11,185 bases of DNA from Planctomycetaceae bacterium (GCA_015493185.1 WGDQ01000199.1:1-11185); one strand, 5' to 3'; positions 1-7,261 are shown, numbered from the stretch's first letter. A program made the numbers and translations. The notes: a model not told the origin generated them from the sequence alone.

Positions 1-39
1 ATCTTCTCTTCACCAATTTGTGCGGGAGCTACTTAATCC

Positions 40-1596
40 ATGCGTCTGTACGATCACCTACTGCAAGCGGCCGAAGAAAACCCCGATAAAATTGCCATCG
101 AATTCCAGGGGATGCAGATCCCATACAGCCTGGTGGCACACGAGGCGAAGCAAGTGGCGGCGGGCCTTGTCGATTTAGGAATCGAACCGGGATCGTCGGT
201 GGGGGTGATGTTGCCGAACATCCCGCCTTTTGTCGCAATGCAGTATGGAATCAACATGGCGGGCTGCGTGATGGTTCCGTTGAACGTCATGCTTCAGCCG
301 CCGGAGATACGATACATTGCGGAAGACAGCAACTTGCGGGCGATTGTGACCTACGAGATGTTCGCGCCCAACGTGGCCGAGGCGATCAAAGATTTGCCCA
401 ATCCGCCGCATGTCTTTGTCGTGGGGGCCAAGACAGAACCCTTCAAGCCCTATCACGAGTTGCTGAAAGACGCCAGCACGTTTTCGCCGGTCGAAGTCGA
501 CCCGGCGGAACCGATTCAAACGCTCTACACCTCAGGCACAACCGGCAAGCCCAAGGGCGCTCAAATCACCGGCGCCAACATCATGGCCAACCTGGACATG
601 TTCGAGTCGATTCTTCCGTATGAGGAAGACGACAAGGCGCTGTGCGTGCTACCGCTGTTTCATTGTTTTGCACTCAATGGCGTGCTGAACGCGTCGATCC
701 GCAACCGCACGGCGGTGCAATTGCATCCGCGATTCGATTTGGAAGCTTGCGTGAAGAGCCTGGCCGAAGATGGCATCACATCGTTTGCCGGTGTGCCGAC
801 GATGTTTTTCTATATCCTGAAGCACCCCGGTATTCAGGATTTGAAGTTTCCGAAGCTGCGATACTGTGTTTCAGGCGGCGCGGCCCTGCCGGTTGAAGTG
901 CTGAAGCAGTGGGAAGCCCTTACCGGCGTGCCGATTTATGAAGGTTTCGGCATGACCGAAACGACCGTAAGCGTTTGCATCAACCGCCCGGAACGCCGCA
1001 AGCCCGGCTCGATCGGCATTCCCTTCGAGGGTGTAGATATGCGGATTTTCGACGATAACGACCAAGAGCTCCCGGTTGGCGAAATCGGAGAATTGGTGAT
1101 CCGCGCGCCGAACATCATGAAAGGCTACCTGAACCGTCCGGAAGATACCGCCGAAGCCATGCGCAATGGTTGGTTCCACACGGGGGACATGGGCTACCGC
1201 GACGAGGAAGGGTTTTTCTACATCGTCGACCGCAAGAAGGACATGATCATCAAGGGCGGCTTCAACATCTACCCACGGGAGATCGAAGAAGTGCTTTACG
1301 AATTGCCCCAGGTAGCCGAGGCCGCCGTGATCGGTGCGTGGGACGAAGCCAAGGGCGAGCAGATCATCGCCTTTGTCGCCTTGAAGCCAGGGCAGAAAAT
1401 CACCGAAGAGCAACTGGCCGCACACATCGAAGCGAATCTGGCCAAGTACAAACATCCTCAGCAATACGTGATCCGCGACGAGCTGCCCAAGGGACCGACG
1501 AATAAGATTTTGAAACGCGAGCTGAAAAAAGAGTTCCAGCAGTGGAACCGTGATCGCATCCGAGATCGCGAATCGGAGCAACCAGCCAACGCGTGA
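40..1596 (+). CDS. AMP-binding acyl-CoA synthetase (long-chain fatty acid-CoA ligase type)
   Basis: This 518-residue cytoplasmic enzyme of the ANL superfamily should activate a carboxylic acid with ATP and join it to CoA. The core motifs are all visible: the P-loop YTSGTTGKPKG at residues 163-173, YEGFGMTE at 300-307, TGD at 381-383, and the hinge segment DRKKDMIIKGGFNIYP at 397-412. K489 in PTNKILKREL is the expected catalytic lysine of the C-terminal subdomain; the residue before it is Asn instead of the usual Gly. Length matches bacterial medium/long-chain acyl-CoA ligases of the LcfB/FadD kind (about 510-560 residues). The ATG at 40 is preceded by GGGAG at 24-28. The next gene on this strand is 420 nt away, so it is probably transcribed alone or ends an operon that starts left of the window. 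The family is certain; the acyl substrate (fatty acid versus an aromatic acid) cannot be read from the sequence. Confidence 0.93.
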   Translation: MRLYDHLLQAAEENPDKIAIEFQGMQIPYSLVAHEAKQVAAGLVDLGIEPGSSVGVMLPNIPPFVAMQYGINMAGCVMVPLNVMLQPPEIRYIAEDSNLRAIVTYEMFAPNVAEAIKDLPNPPHVFVVGAKTEPFKPYHELLKDASTFSPVEVDPAEPIQTLYTSGTTGKPKGAQITGANIMANLDMFESILPYEEDDKALCVLPLFHCFALNGVLNASIRNRTAVQLHPRFDLEACVKSLAEDGITSFAGVPTMFFYILKHPGIQDLKFPKLRYCVSGGAALPVEVLKQWEALTGVPIYEGFGMTETTVSVCINRPERRKPGSIGIPFEGVDMRIFDDNDQELPVGEIGELVIRAPNIMKGYLNRPEDTAEAMRNGWFHTGDMGYRDEEGFFYIVDRKKDMIIKGGFNIYPREIEEVLYELPQVAEAAVIGAWDEAKGEQIIAFVALKPGQKITEEQLAAHIEANLAKYKHPQQYVIRDELPKGPTNKILKRELKKEFQQWNRDRIRDRESEQPANA

Positions 1597-1627
1597 CATC
1601 TGGCCCTAGCGGAGTAGAACAGCAGTT

Positions 1628-1656
1628 GTCCGACGCTCTGTAGTCCGAGGTCCGAC
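1628..1656. repeat. Three short GTCCGA direct repeats
   Basis: GTCCGAC occurs at 1628-1634 and 1650-1656, and GTCCGA at 1643-1648, all on the same strand just after the ligase stop. The copies are read directly from the sequence. Their role is unknown. The surrounding stretch (about 1610-1690) has the feel of a dispersed intergenic repeat, but only a genome-wide search could show that. Confidence 0.45.
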
Positions 1657-1697
1657 TTTCCCCCTTGCGCTCAAATGTCAAGGCCAGCGGGCCGCAT

Positions 1698-1713
1698 GCA
1701 CGTGAGCACGTGA
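1698..1713. repeat. Tandem 8-bp repeat GCACGTGA x2
   Basis: Two perfect abutting copies of GCACGTGA (1698-1705 and 1706-1713) each contain the palindrome CACGTG. Paired palindromic half-sites can be a regulator binding site, but the distance to the sulfatase start (about 300 nt) makes any link speculative. Confidence 0.4.
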
Positions 1714-2002
1714 AAGCATCACGCGATGGGGCTGCGGTCGGTTTGTTGTCGCAGTGCCCGATCGTAGCGGCTGGCGAGCTGCTCAAAACTGGTCGGTCAA
1801 ACAGAGCATAAGCGCCTGCATGATTTGGAATACCTGAAACAAGCACGTCAGGCACGCCGAGCGGGTAGGCCGAGCGCTCTGCACGGTATGAGACCAGGTC
1901 TTCTTGAGAAGCGGAACGCTGCTTCGCCGCAACAACGATATGCTCGCAAGATCCGCCAGGCGTTCGTCATCGCTTCTGGCCGGGCATGGATCGCGTTATT
2001 CC

Positions 2003-2008
2003 AAGGTG
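2003..2008 (+). promoter_or_regulatory. Shine-Dalgarno-like AAGGTG for the sulfatase GTG start
   Basis: AAGGTG ends 8 nt before the GTG at 2017 and matches the anti-Shine-Dalgarno core well. It is the main reason for choosing GTG 2017 over the upstream in-frame TTG 1825 or ATG 1888, neither of which has an equally clear site. Confidence 0.5.
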
Positions 2009-2016
2009 CCATCGCC

Positions 2017-3852
2017 GTGACTATTCGCCATCGCTTACGAAAATGGCCGTTGGCCAACGATTCTTCCGTTAGCCGATTGGGTGCTTGGCGGCCGCACTGG
2101 GCGGGCGCTTGGCTCTCGTGGTGTACGGCCGTCCTGCTCATCACGATGCTGGCCGGCGGAGCAGCGGCTTGGGCCGACACGGCGGCCGACCGGCCCAATG
2201 TTCTGCTGATTATGACCGACGACCAAGGCTACGGCGACTTGGGCGTTCATGGTAATCCGGTCATTCAAACACCGCGTTTGGACCGCCTGGCGCACGAGAG
2301 CGCCCGCTTCGAATCGTTTTATGTGTCGCCGGTTTGCTCGCCAACACGCGCCAGCCTGATGACCGGGCGGTACAACTACCGCACGGGCGTCGTCGACACG
2401 TATCTCGGCCGTTCGATGATGCACGCCGACGAAACGACGCTTGCCGAATTGTTGCGCGCTGCCGGCTACCGTACGGCCATTTTTGGCAAATGGCACCTGG
2501 GCGATAACTACCCGATGCGTGCTATCGACCAGGGCTTTGAGCAAAGCCTCGTGCATCGGGGCGGAGGCATCGGGCAGCCTGCCGACCCGCCGGGCAATCG
2601 CTACTTCGACCCTGTGCTGCAACGCAATGGCCAGGCCGTGCGCACGAAGGGCTATTGCAGCGACATTTTCACGACGGCGGCCATCCAGTTCATCCAGCAG
2701 CACCGCGATGTCCCTTGGTTCGTTTATCTGCCGTACAACTGTCCGCACACGCCGCTCCAAGCGCCCGAGGCAGAGTACCACCGCTATCGGGCCATGAATC
2801 TCGCGCACGATCGCTTTCCCGATCGGGGCTACCCGCTACGCGGTACGGCAGACCAGGATGCGATTGCTCGCATTTACGCGATGGTCAGCAACATCGACAG
2901 CAACGTGGGCCGGCTGCTCGATACGCTGGACCGCTTGGCGCTTTCGGATAACACCATCGTGATTTTTCTTTCTGACAACGGACCCCAAATCGCCCGCTAC
3001 AATGCCGGAATGCGAGGCCGAAAAGGCTCTGTCTATGATGGTGGCATTCGCGTTCCATGTTTTGTGCGTTGGCCACGCGTTGTCGAGCCTCGGACGATCG
3101 ATCGTGTGGCAGCCCATATCGACCTGGTGCCCACGCTGCTTGAAGCCTGCGGCGTGATGCCCGGCTCCGAACAAAGACTCGATGGGCGCAGCCTTTTGCC
3201 ATTGCTAAAAGGCGAGACGGAGAACTGGGCCGACCGTGAGTTGTTTTTTCAGTGGCACCGTGGAGATGTGCCCCAACGCTATCGCAACTGCGCCGTGCGA
3301 ACACAAAACTACAAGCTCGTGAGCTCGGCCTCCGTTTCAGATGCGTCTCCACTGCCGAATCCGCGATTCGAACTGTTCGACATGCGTCGCGACCCGTTCG
3401 AGCAGCATGATATTGCGGACGAACACCCCCAAATCGTCGCAAGGCTTCGACGTGCCTACGACCGTTGGTTCGATGCAATGCAGCAGTCGCGAGGCTACGA
3501 TCCGCCTCGCATCGCCGTCGGCACTTCGCACGAAGACCCGGTGGTGCTAACGCCTCAAGATTGGCGTGGCCCGCGTGCCGGCTGGCGAGCAGATAGCTTG
3601 GGGTACTGGGAAATCGATGTCACAACACCGAAGACGTACCGCGTGGTGCTGCGCTTCAGGAAGGCGACCGCTGACGGTGAAGCCATCTTGAAAGTTGCTG
3701 GCATCGAGCGCCGTCTTCCGTTGGCAACCGGCGCTACGAACGCCGTGTTCGAATCGCTGACGCTGCCGACCGGCGCGGCCCGGCTGGAGGCGATTGTGGT
3801 TGAAAATGGGACTGCTCGCGGTGTGTCGTATGTAGACATCACACGGCGCTGA
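2017..3852 (+). CDS. Exported S1-family sulfatase (arylsulfatase A-like)
   Basis: This 611-residue enzyme (from GTG 2017) should hydrolyse sulfate esters, probably of sulfated polysaccharides, outside the cytoplasm. A basic, unusually long n-region (residues 1-30) precedes a hydrophobic stretch (31-47) and a likely cleavage site after AWA (residue 53). Family hallmarks are in order: metal ligands D68/D69 in MTDDQGYGD; C107 in CSPTR, the cysteine expected to become formylglycine; GKWHLGD with K158 and H160; H244 in CPHTPL; D320/N321 in SDNG; and K336 in RGRKGS. The active site therefore looks complete. About 85 C-terminal residues beyond the sulfatase fold (WEIDVTTPKTYRV onward) look like a beta-rich accessory module. 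The CxPxR signature needs a formylglycine-generating or anaerobic maturase enzyme, not present in this window. It is convergent with the oxidoreductase, leaving a 39-nt gap. The natural substrate cannot be assigned. The start could also be ATG 1888. Confidence 0.93.
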   Translation: MTIRHRLRKWPLANDSSVSRLGAWRPHWAGAWLSWCTAVLLITMLAGGAAAWADTAADRPNVLLIMTDDQGYGDLGVHGNPVIQTPRLDRLAHESARFESFYVSPVCSPTRASLMTGRYNYRTGVVDTYLGRSMMHADETTLAELLRAAGYRTAIFGKWHLGDNYPMRAIDQGFEQSLVHRGGGIGQPADPPGNRYFDPVLQRNGQAVRTKGYCSDIFTTAAIQFIQQHRDVPWFVYLPYNCPHTPLQAPEAEYHRYRAMNLAHDRFPDRGYPLRGTADQDAIARIYAMVSNIDSNVGRLLDTLDRLALSDNTIVIFLSDNGPQIARYNAGMRGRKGSVYDGGIRVPCFVRWPRVVEPRTIDRVAAHIDLVPTLLEACGVMPGSEQRLDGRSLLPLLKGETENWADRELFFQWHRGDVPQRYRNCAVRTQNYKLVSSASVSDASPLPNPRFELFDMRRDPFEQHDIADEHPQIVARLRRAYDRWFDAMQQSRGYDPPRIAVGTSHEDPVVLTPQDWRGPRAGWRADSLGYWEIDVTTPKTYRVVLRFRKATADGEAILKVAGIERRLPLATGATNAVFESLTLPTGAARLEAIVVENGTARGVSYVDITRR

Positions 3853-3891
3853 CATGCCAGAACATCGCCCGCAGACCACGGTCCGGAGCGG

Positions 3892-4788
3892 TCAGCCTTT
3901 CTCGTCCCGATCGGGAGAATTGCTGAGGAATGCATAGAGGATGGCGCTGTTGTCCAGTTGCCCGTAGCCGTCGTCTTCAACCGATGCGAGCAATTCGGCA
4001 TGCACCTGCTCGAGCGGCAGCCGTGCGCCGCAGCGAGCGCCCAGTTCGAGTATCAGACGCACATCTTTCAAGTGTTGGCTCAGTCGGGCAGCCGGCTCGA
4101 ACTCGCGGCGGATCATCTTCGGACCCTTGCTGTCCATCACCCGCGAATACGCCGGCCCCTGCGAAAGCACTTCAAGGGTCATCTGCGCATCGAGTCCGCA
4201 CTTTTCGGCCAGAACCAACGCCTCGGCGAGCACCGCCCGATGCAGCCCCAAAACATGGTTTACGACCAGCTTCATGCGGGCGCCGCTGCCACTGTCGCCC
4301 ACATGATAAATTTGGCGAGCAAATGTTGATATGAGATCTCGCGCCCGGTCAACGGCTTCTGCGCGGCCGCCGATCATCACCTGCACGTCGCCCTCGCGTG
4401 CTTGCTGGCTTGAACCGGCGATCGTTGCGTCGAGATAGTCGATGCCGCGTTGGGAAAGGCGCCGCGCGAGATCCTGGGAGACCTCGGGCGAACCGGTCGT
4501 CGTGTCGACGATCATCGTCGATTCGTTCAACAGAGGTTCGACTTCCGCCACAACCTGCCGTGCAATTCCGCTGTGGGGTAAGCAGAGCACGAGCAATGGC
4601 GGTTGCTGCGCCGCAACATCGCGCGCACTGCCCAACGACGTGCCGCCGAGCGTCACCAATTTACGGCAGCGCTGCGCATCGACATCGAACCCGATGACTT
4701 GCCAACCAGCCGAAAGGAAACGTTCGGCCAGCGCCGTTCCTAGCAGGCCGAGGCCAACCAGCCCTACTGTTTGGTTTGCCTTCTCCAT
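3892..4788 (-). CDS. NAD(P)-dependent oxidoreductase, beta-hydroxyacid dehydrogenase (HIBADH/GLYR) family
   Basis: This 298-residue cytoplasmic protein resembles 3-hydroxyisobutyrate dehydrogenase, tartronate semialdehyde reductase and related enzymes. The N-terminal Rossmann fold shows GxGxxG at residues 12-17 (GLGLLG) with D35 after strand beta-2, suggesting NAD preference. The all-helical C-terminal domain carries the catalytic lysine K173 with N177 (MKLVVNHVL) and the HLKD motif (K241, D242). The substrate loop, usually DAPVSGG, reads DATIAGSS at 120-127, so the usual serine is Ala124. Length matches the family (about 290-300). ATG 4788 was chosen because the Rossmann fold begins directly after it and GGGAAAG lies just upstream; a longer open frame reaching 5076 runs antisense into the end of the neighbouring DUF481 gene and is spurious. 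It lies 113 nt downstream of that gene on the same strand, so co-transcription is possible but not indicated by function. The exact substrate is unknown. Confidence 0.9.
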   Translation of the reverse strand: MEKANQTVGLVGLGLLGTALAERFLSAGWQVIGFDVDAQRCRKLVTLGGTSLGSARDVAAQQPPLLVLCLPHSGIARQVVAEVEPLLNESTMIVDTTTGSPEVSQDLARRLSQRGIDYLDATIAGSSQQAREGDVQVMIGGRAEAVDRARDLISTFARQIYHVGDSGSGARMKLVVNHVLGLHRAVLAEALVLAEKCGLDAQMTLEVLSQGPAYSRVMDSKGPKMIRREFEPAARLSQHLKDVRLILELGARCGARLPLEQVHAELLASVEDDGYGQLDNSAILYAFLSNSPDRDEKG

Positions 4789-4901
4789 CGTTGTCTTTCC
4801 CGACGCAAGAAAGTCGTGCGTGGCCGCAACATGGGAGTCGTGTACACCCCGAGGGATTTTTTCAGTGGGCTGTTTGGGCAAAGGCACGGCCAGGGCCACC
4901 G

Positions 4902-6002
4902 CTACAGTTTCCAGAGCAGCAGCAGCGAATAATTCAGATCGTTCAATTCGGCGCCGTTGGGTGTGCTGTCGTAGCGATCGAGAAGGGCGAGTTTCAAGCT
5001 TAAGTTCATGGGCTCGCTCAGCAAAATCTCCCAACCGGCGTCCGTATTCACGCGAAAGCTGCCGTAGTTTTGCCAATCGGGAAAGTAGTCTACCTTGATG
5101 GCGACTTTTTGCTGCTTATTGATCTGGTGAGAGAAATCGAGCCCGAATGTGGCTTCCGGTACGTACTGCTCGTCGGGCCCCCCTACTTCTTGCGACACAC
5201 CTGAGCCGAAGCGTCCGGCCAGCGTGGTCCGCTCGTTGCGAATCACGGAGAAGCCGAGGCCCAGGTTCACTGCCCAACGAAGATCGAACGCGCGAAAGCG
5301 GTCGAATTCGAGGCTGCTGTTGATAAACAGACTAGCGGCCGACTCGGGCACGAGCCAGTCGTAGCGGCTGGTGAACAGCCCTTGGTTGGCTGTCTCAATC
5401 GAATTCGAGGTATTATTCGTGTACGTGAGATCGAGTTCTAGAATCTGTACGTCGGTTGTCCGCTTGGCATTCGCACCCACATGAGTGTTGAGCGTATTGG
5501 AGTTTCCTTCTGCCCCGCTGACTCCCAGTTCGATGCTGGCCTCCCAGATTTTGGGTGGAAACCAATAATGGATGTCGTACCACGAATAGACCGGCTCGGG
5601 TTCGATATCGGTCAGCTCCTCGCCGCTACCGGCTGAGCCGTCTGCTTCGGCCTCGACGACCTCCTCGGCGGTTTGTTTGTGAAACGGGGCTGCCGGTGTT
5701 TCTGGCGGCGATTGTGCCGTGTCGGGAGCCGGCAAATCGCCTTCGGGCAACGGCACCGACGATATCGCCTGAGGGGCCGCCAACACGGGGGCTCCGGTCT
5801 GGGGGGCAACCTGCCCGGCCTGGGGAGCAATCTGCCCACCCTGCGGACCACCAGATTCGTTCACAAGCGGCAGCCGCTGAAGGGCCTCGTTGGCCGCTAT
5901 CGGAGGCGGATGCACTGCCGTTTGGGCCACCGACCAGGGTGCATTATTGCACGCTAGCAACACGGCCAACCAGAAGATGTAGAAAGAACTAAGGTGCCGC
6001 AT
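4902..6002 (-). CDS. DUF481-type putative outer-membrane beta-barrel protein
   Basis: This 366-residue exported protein starts with a signal peptide (MRHLSSFYIFWLAVLLA) with a probable cleavage after SVA at residue 26. LLAC at 15-18 is also lipobox-like, which would make it a lipoprotein, but a barrel protein more often uses ordinary cleavage. Residues 50-110 form a Pro/Gln/Ala-rich low-complexity linker, and 112-137 are strongly acidic. From about 140 (YSWYDIHYWFPP) to the end come alternating polar/hydrophobic strands typical of DUF481: ELGVSGAEGNSNTLN, LELDLTYTNNTSN, AVNLGLGFSVIR, AIKVDYFPDW, and a terminal NYSLLLLWKL. DUF481 proteins are generally salt-induced or uncharacterised outer-membrane proteins, so no precise function is offered. 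ATG 6002 has GGGAG 9 nt upstream, which supports the start. The gene is divergent from the release-factor-like gene. Confidence 0.82.
   Translation of the reverse strand: MRHLSSFYIFWLAVLLACNNAPWSVAQTAVHPPPIAANEALQRLPLVNESGGPQGGQIAPQAGQVAPQTGAPVLAAPQAISSVPLPEGDLPAPDTAQSPPETPAAPFHKQTAEEVVEAEADGSAGSGEELTDIEPEPVYSWYDIHYWFPPKIWEASIELGVSGAEGNSNTLNTHVGANAKRTTDVQILELDLTYTNNTSNSIETANQGLFTSRYDWLVPESAASLFINSSLEFDRFRAFDLRWAVNLGLGFSVIRNERTTLAGRFGSGVSQEVGGPDEQYVPEATFGLDFSHQINKQQKVAIKVDYFPDWQNYGSFRVNTDAGWEILLSEPMNLSLKLALLDRYDSTPNGAELNDLNYSLLLLWKL
5769..5840 (-). repeat. Heptad-like Pro/Gln repeats within the DUF481 protein linker
   Basis: Residues 55-61 (GGQIAPQ) and 62-68 (AGQVAPQ) are near-identical tandem units, followed by a looser third unit TGAPVLAAPQ (69-78). 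This is a flexible linker rather than a folded domain, and it lies between signal peptide and barrel. Confidence 0.6.
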
Positions 6003-6333
6003 CTAAGGAGACTCCCGTTACCGCGCCAAGGAGGCTGCCCCGGGTGCGAGGCGTTGCCAACAAACGGCGGAGAATGCAAGAAGAACGCTCGATTTTGCAG
6101 GGCAAGAATAGCAATTGTGCGCCTAGGCACCAAGGCTAATCGAAACGGGGCGCAATCCCTTTAGAAAACGAATGTTACGACGCGCAGTCGGCTGTTGTGC
6201 GGTGTTGAATCTCCGAAGGCGCGATCAGTCTGCGACTGTTTGAGATGGGGGGGCTCCCCCTCGATTTGGCTCTCCTCGCTGCCAGGGGCGGTTGGCGTGC
6301 AAGAAGGTTCCGATTCGCCGAGAGGCGAAACCA
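6003..6333. other. Divergent promoter region between DUF481 and release-factor-like genes
   Basis: This 331-nt stretch separates two outward-facing genes and must hold both promoters unless either is part of a remote transcript. A candidate promoter for the minus-strand gene lies at 6105-6133. A G-rich/C-rich dyad sits at 6247-6260: seven G, then CT, then five C, which can form a short 5-bp GC stem. Antisense open frames here run into the release-factor-like gene and are shadows. No other gene is supported. Confidence 0.5.
6105..6133 (-). promoter_or_regulatory. Candidate sigma-70-like promoter for the DUF481 gene
   Basis: Read on the minus strand, TTGGTG (6133-6128) and TATTCT (6110-6105) are separated by exactly 17 nt. 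The -10 matches four of six consensus bases, the -35 only three. It lies about 100 nt upstream of the ATG at 6002. This is pattern matching only; planctomycete promoters are poorly defined. Confidence 0.3.
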
Positions 6334-6864
6334 ATGACAGAAACCACGCTGAACGTGCCCGCGCCCCATCCGGCCACCTTGCCGGAGCAGTTGCTGCTGG
6401 CCCAATGTCGCCTCTGGACCGGTCGTCGGCGGGGGCCGGGCGGGCAACACCGCAACAAAACGGAAACAGCCGTCGTGATTGAGCATCGCCCGACGCGGCT
6501 GCGAGCCGAGGCATCTGAGCGTCGGAGCCAGTCCGAGAACCGGCAGATTGCCATCCGCAGACTTCGTTTGAAACTGGCCGTTTTCGCGCGTTGTTCTCAA
6601 ACAGCAGATGCCGCCCCGAGCGAAATGTGGCGTGCGCATTGTCGCGATGGGCGGATCGCGGTCAGCCGCCGGCATTGGAACTTCCCAGCACTGTTGGCCG
6701 AAGCCCTGGACGTGCTGGCATGGCATCGGGCCGACGTCGGAGCGGCAGCCCAGCAGTTGGGCACAACGGCATCTCAGTTGACGCGACTTCTAAAGCGGTA
6801 CCCACCGGCAATCGACCAGTTGAACCGAGAGCGAGCCGCCGCTGGATTGCGACCTCTGCGGTGA
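6334..6864 (+). CDS. Short peptide chain release factor-like protein (GGQ domain)
   Basis: This 176-residue protein has the peptidyl-tRNA hydrolysis domain of class-I release factors. The signature RRRGPGGQHRNKTETAV spans residues 31-47 with GGQ at 36-38, followed by the basic RLRAEASERRSQSENRQ segment (56-71) and helix QIAIRRLRLKLA. It lacks the codon-recognition domains of RF1/RF2, and its length is closer to ArfB or PrfH-type rescue factors. Unlike ArfB it has no Lys/Arg-rich disordered tail that would enter the mRNA channel. Residues 119-170 instead look like paired helices with an HTH-like centre (AAAQQLGTTASQLTRLLKRYPP). It could rescue stalled ribosomes or act on another peptidyl ester; the role is inferred. 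ATG 6334 was chosen over TTG 6292 because AGAGG (6321-6325) is spaced 8 nt from it. It stands alone, divergent from the DUF481 gene. Confidence 0.85.
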   Translation: MTETTLNVPAPHPATLPEQLLLAQCRLWTGRRRGPGGQHRNKTETAVVIEHRPTRLRAEASERRSQSENRQIAIRRLRLKLAVFARCSQTADAAPSEMWRAHCRDGRIAVSRRHWNFPALLAEALDVLAWHRADVGAAAQQLGTTASQLTRLLKRYPPAIDQLNRERAAAGLRPLR

Positions 6865-7086
6865 AATGTCGTCATTTGTGGCCCGTCGATACCGCAATCC
6901 TGCGCCACGCTCGGCCAGATAGCCGCTTGGCGTTTGTGTGTAAGGCCGTGCAACACTCGGCACGACCACACGGCAGGAGACGCCTGGCAAGTTCTTGGCG
7001 ATCGAATGGGCGGCGGAGATAGCCTCGATCTCTCTCGATATTTTCCCGGGCGCTAGGGCTGGGGCTTACCTTTGCCAAGCTGCGCA

Positions 7087-7135
7087 TTTGGTACGAAACG
7101 TGCTCCTTGCTGACCGAGTAGGCAGACGTACCAAA
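7087..7135. repeat. 9-bp perfect inverted repeat TTTGGTACG / CGTACCAAA
   Basis: TTTGGTACG (7087-7095) is the exact reverse complement of CGTACCAAA (7127-7135), separated by 31 nt. It could be a widely spaced operator pair, a stem-loop in a leader RNA, or the trace of a small mobile repeat. No T-run follows, so a terminator is unlikely. Confidence 0.4.
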
Positions 7136-7261
7136 CCGGCGAGTGCCAGGCTCTGCGCGATAGCATCGTTGTGCCACGCGTCACTGCGCAGACCGAGGCA
7201 AGTGCTGGAGCCGGTAGCCTGAAACGGACATTTCTGATCCTGATACCGCAAAGGGCTTGAA

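Larger units (their letters stand above)
1597..2016. other. Intergenic gap upstream of the sulfatase, no gene supported
   Basis: No coding region is supported in this 420-nt gap. The sulfatase reading frame stays open upstream to a TTG at 1825, with an in-frame ATG at 1888, but the extra peptide is basic, low in recognisable motifs and would precede the signal peptide, so I treat it as untranslated. An antisense open frame (1400-1855) overlaps the end of the ligase gene and resembles nothing I know. The left part carries three GTCCGA words and a tandem GCACGTGA pair. I saw no clear sigma-70 promoter or intrinsic terminator. Confidence 0.5.

Noticed and set aside
1400..1855. 151-residue minus-strand open frame
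   Set aside because: It overlaps the ligase 3' end antisense, lacks recognisable motifs and spans the short-repeat region.
3853..3891. Possible terminator in the 39-nt gap between sulfatase and oxidoreductase
   Set aside because: Only a 4-bp GACC/GGTC pairing with poor extension is present and there is no T-run.
4789..5076. N-terminal extension of the oxidoreductase frame
   Set aside because: It overlaps the 3' end of the DUF481 gene in another frame of the same strand, and the Rossmann fold with its ribosome binding site starts at 4788.
6161..6726. Overlapping minus-strand open frames of 109-183 residues
   Set aside because: They are antisense to the GGQ-domain gene and have Arg/Pro-rich composition typical of high-GC shadow frames.
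6864..6877. AAATG-TCGT-CATTT hairpin just after the release-factor-like stop
   Set aside because: The stem is only 5 bp, AT-rich and not followed by a T-run, so it is too weak to call a terminator.
6995..7222. 75-residue TTG-start open frame (AIEWAAEIASISLDIFPG...)
   Set aside because: The first 18 residues faintly recall small planctomycete membrane proteins, but there is no ribosome binding site, no convincing continuation and no hydrophobic profile; at most a decayed remnant, which I cannot support.
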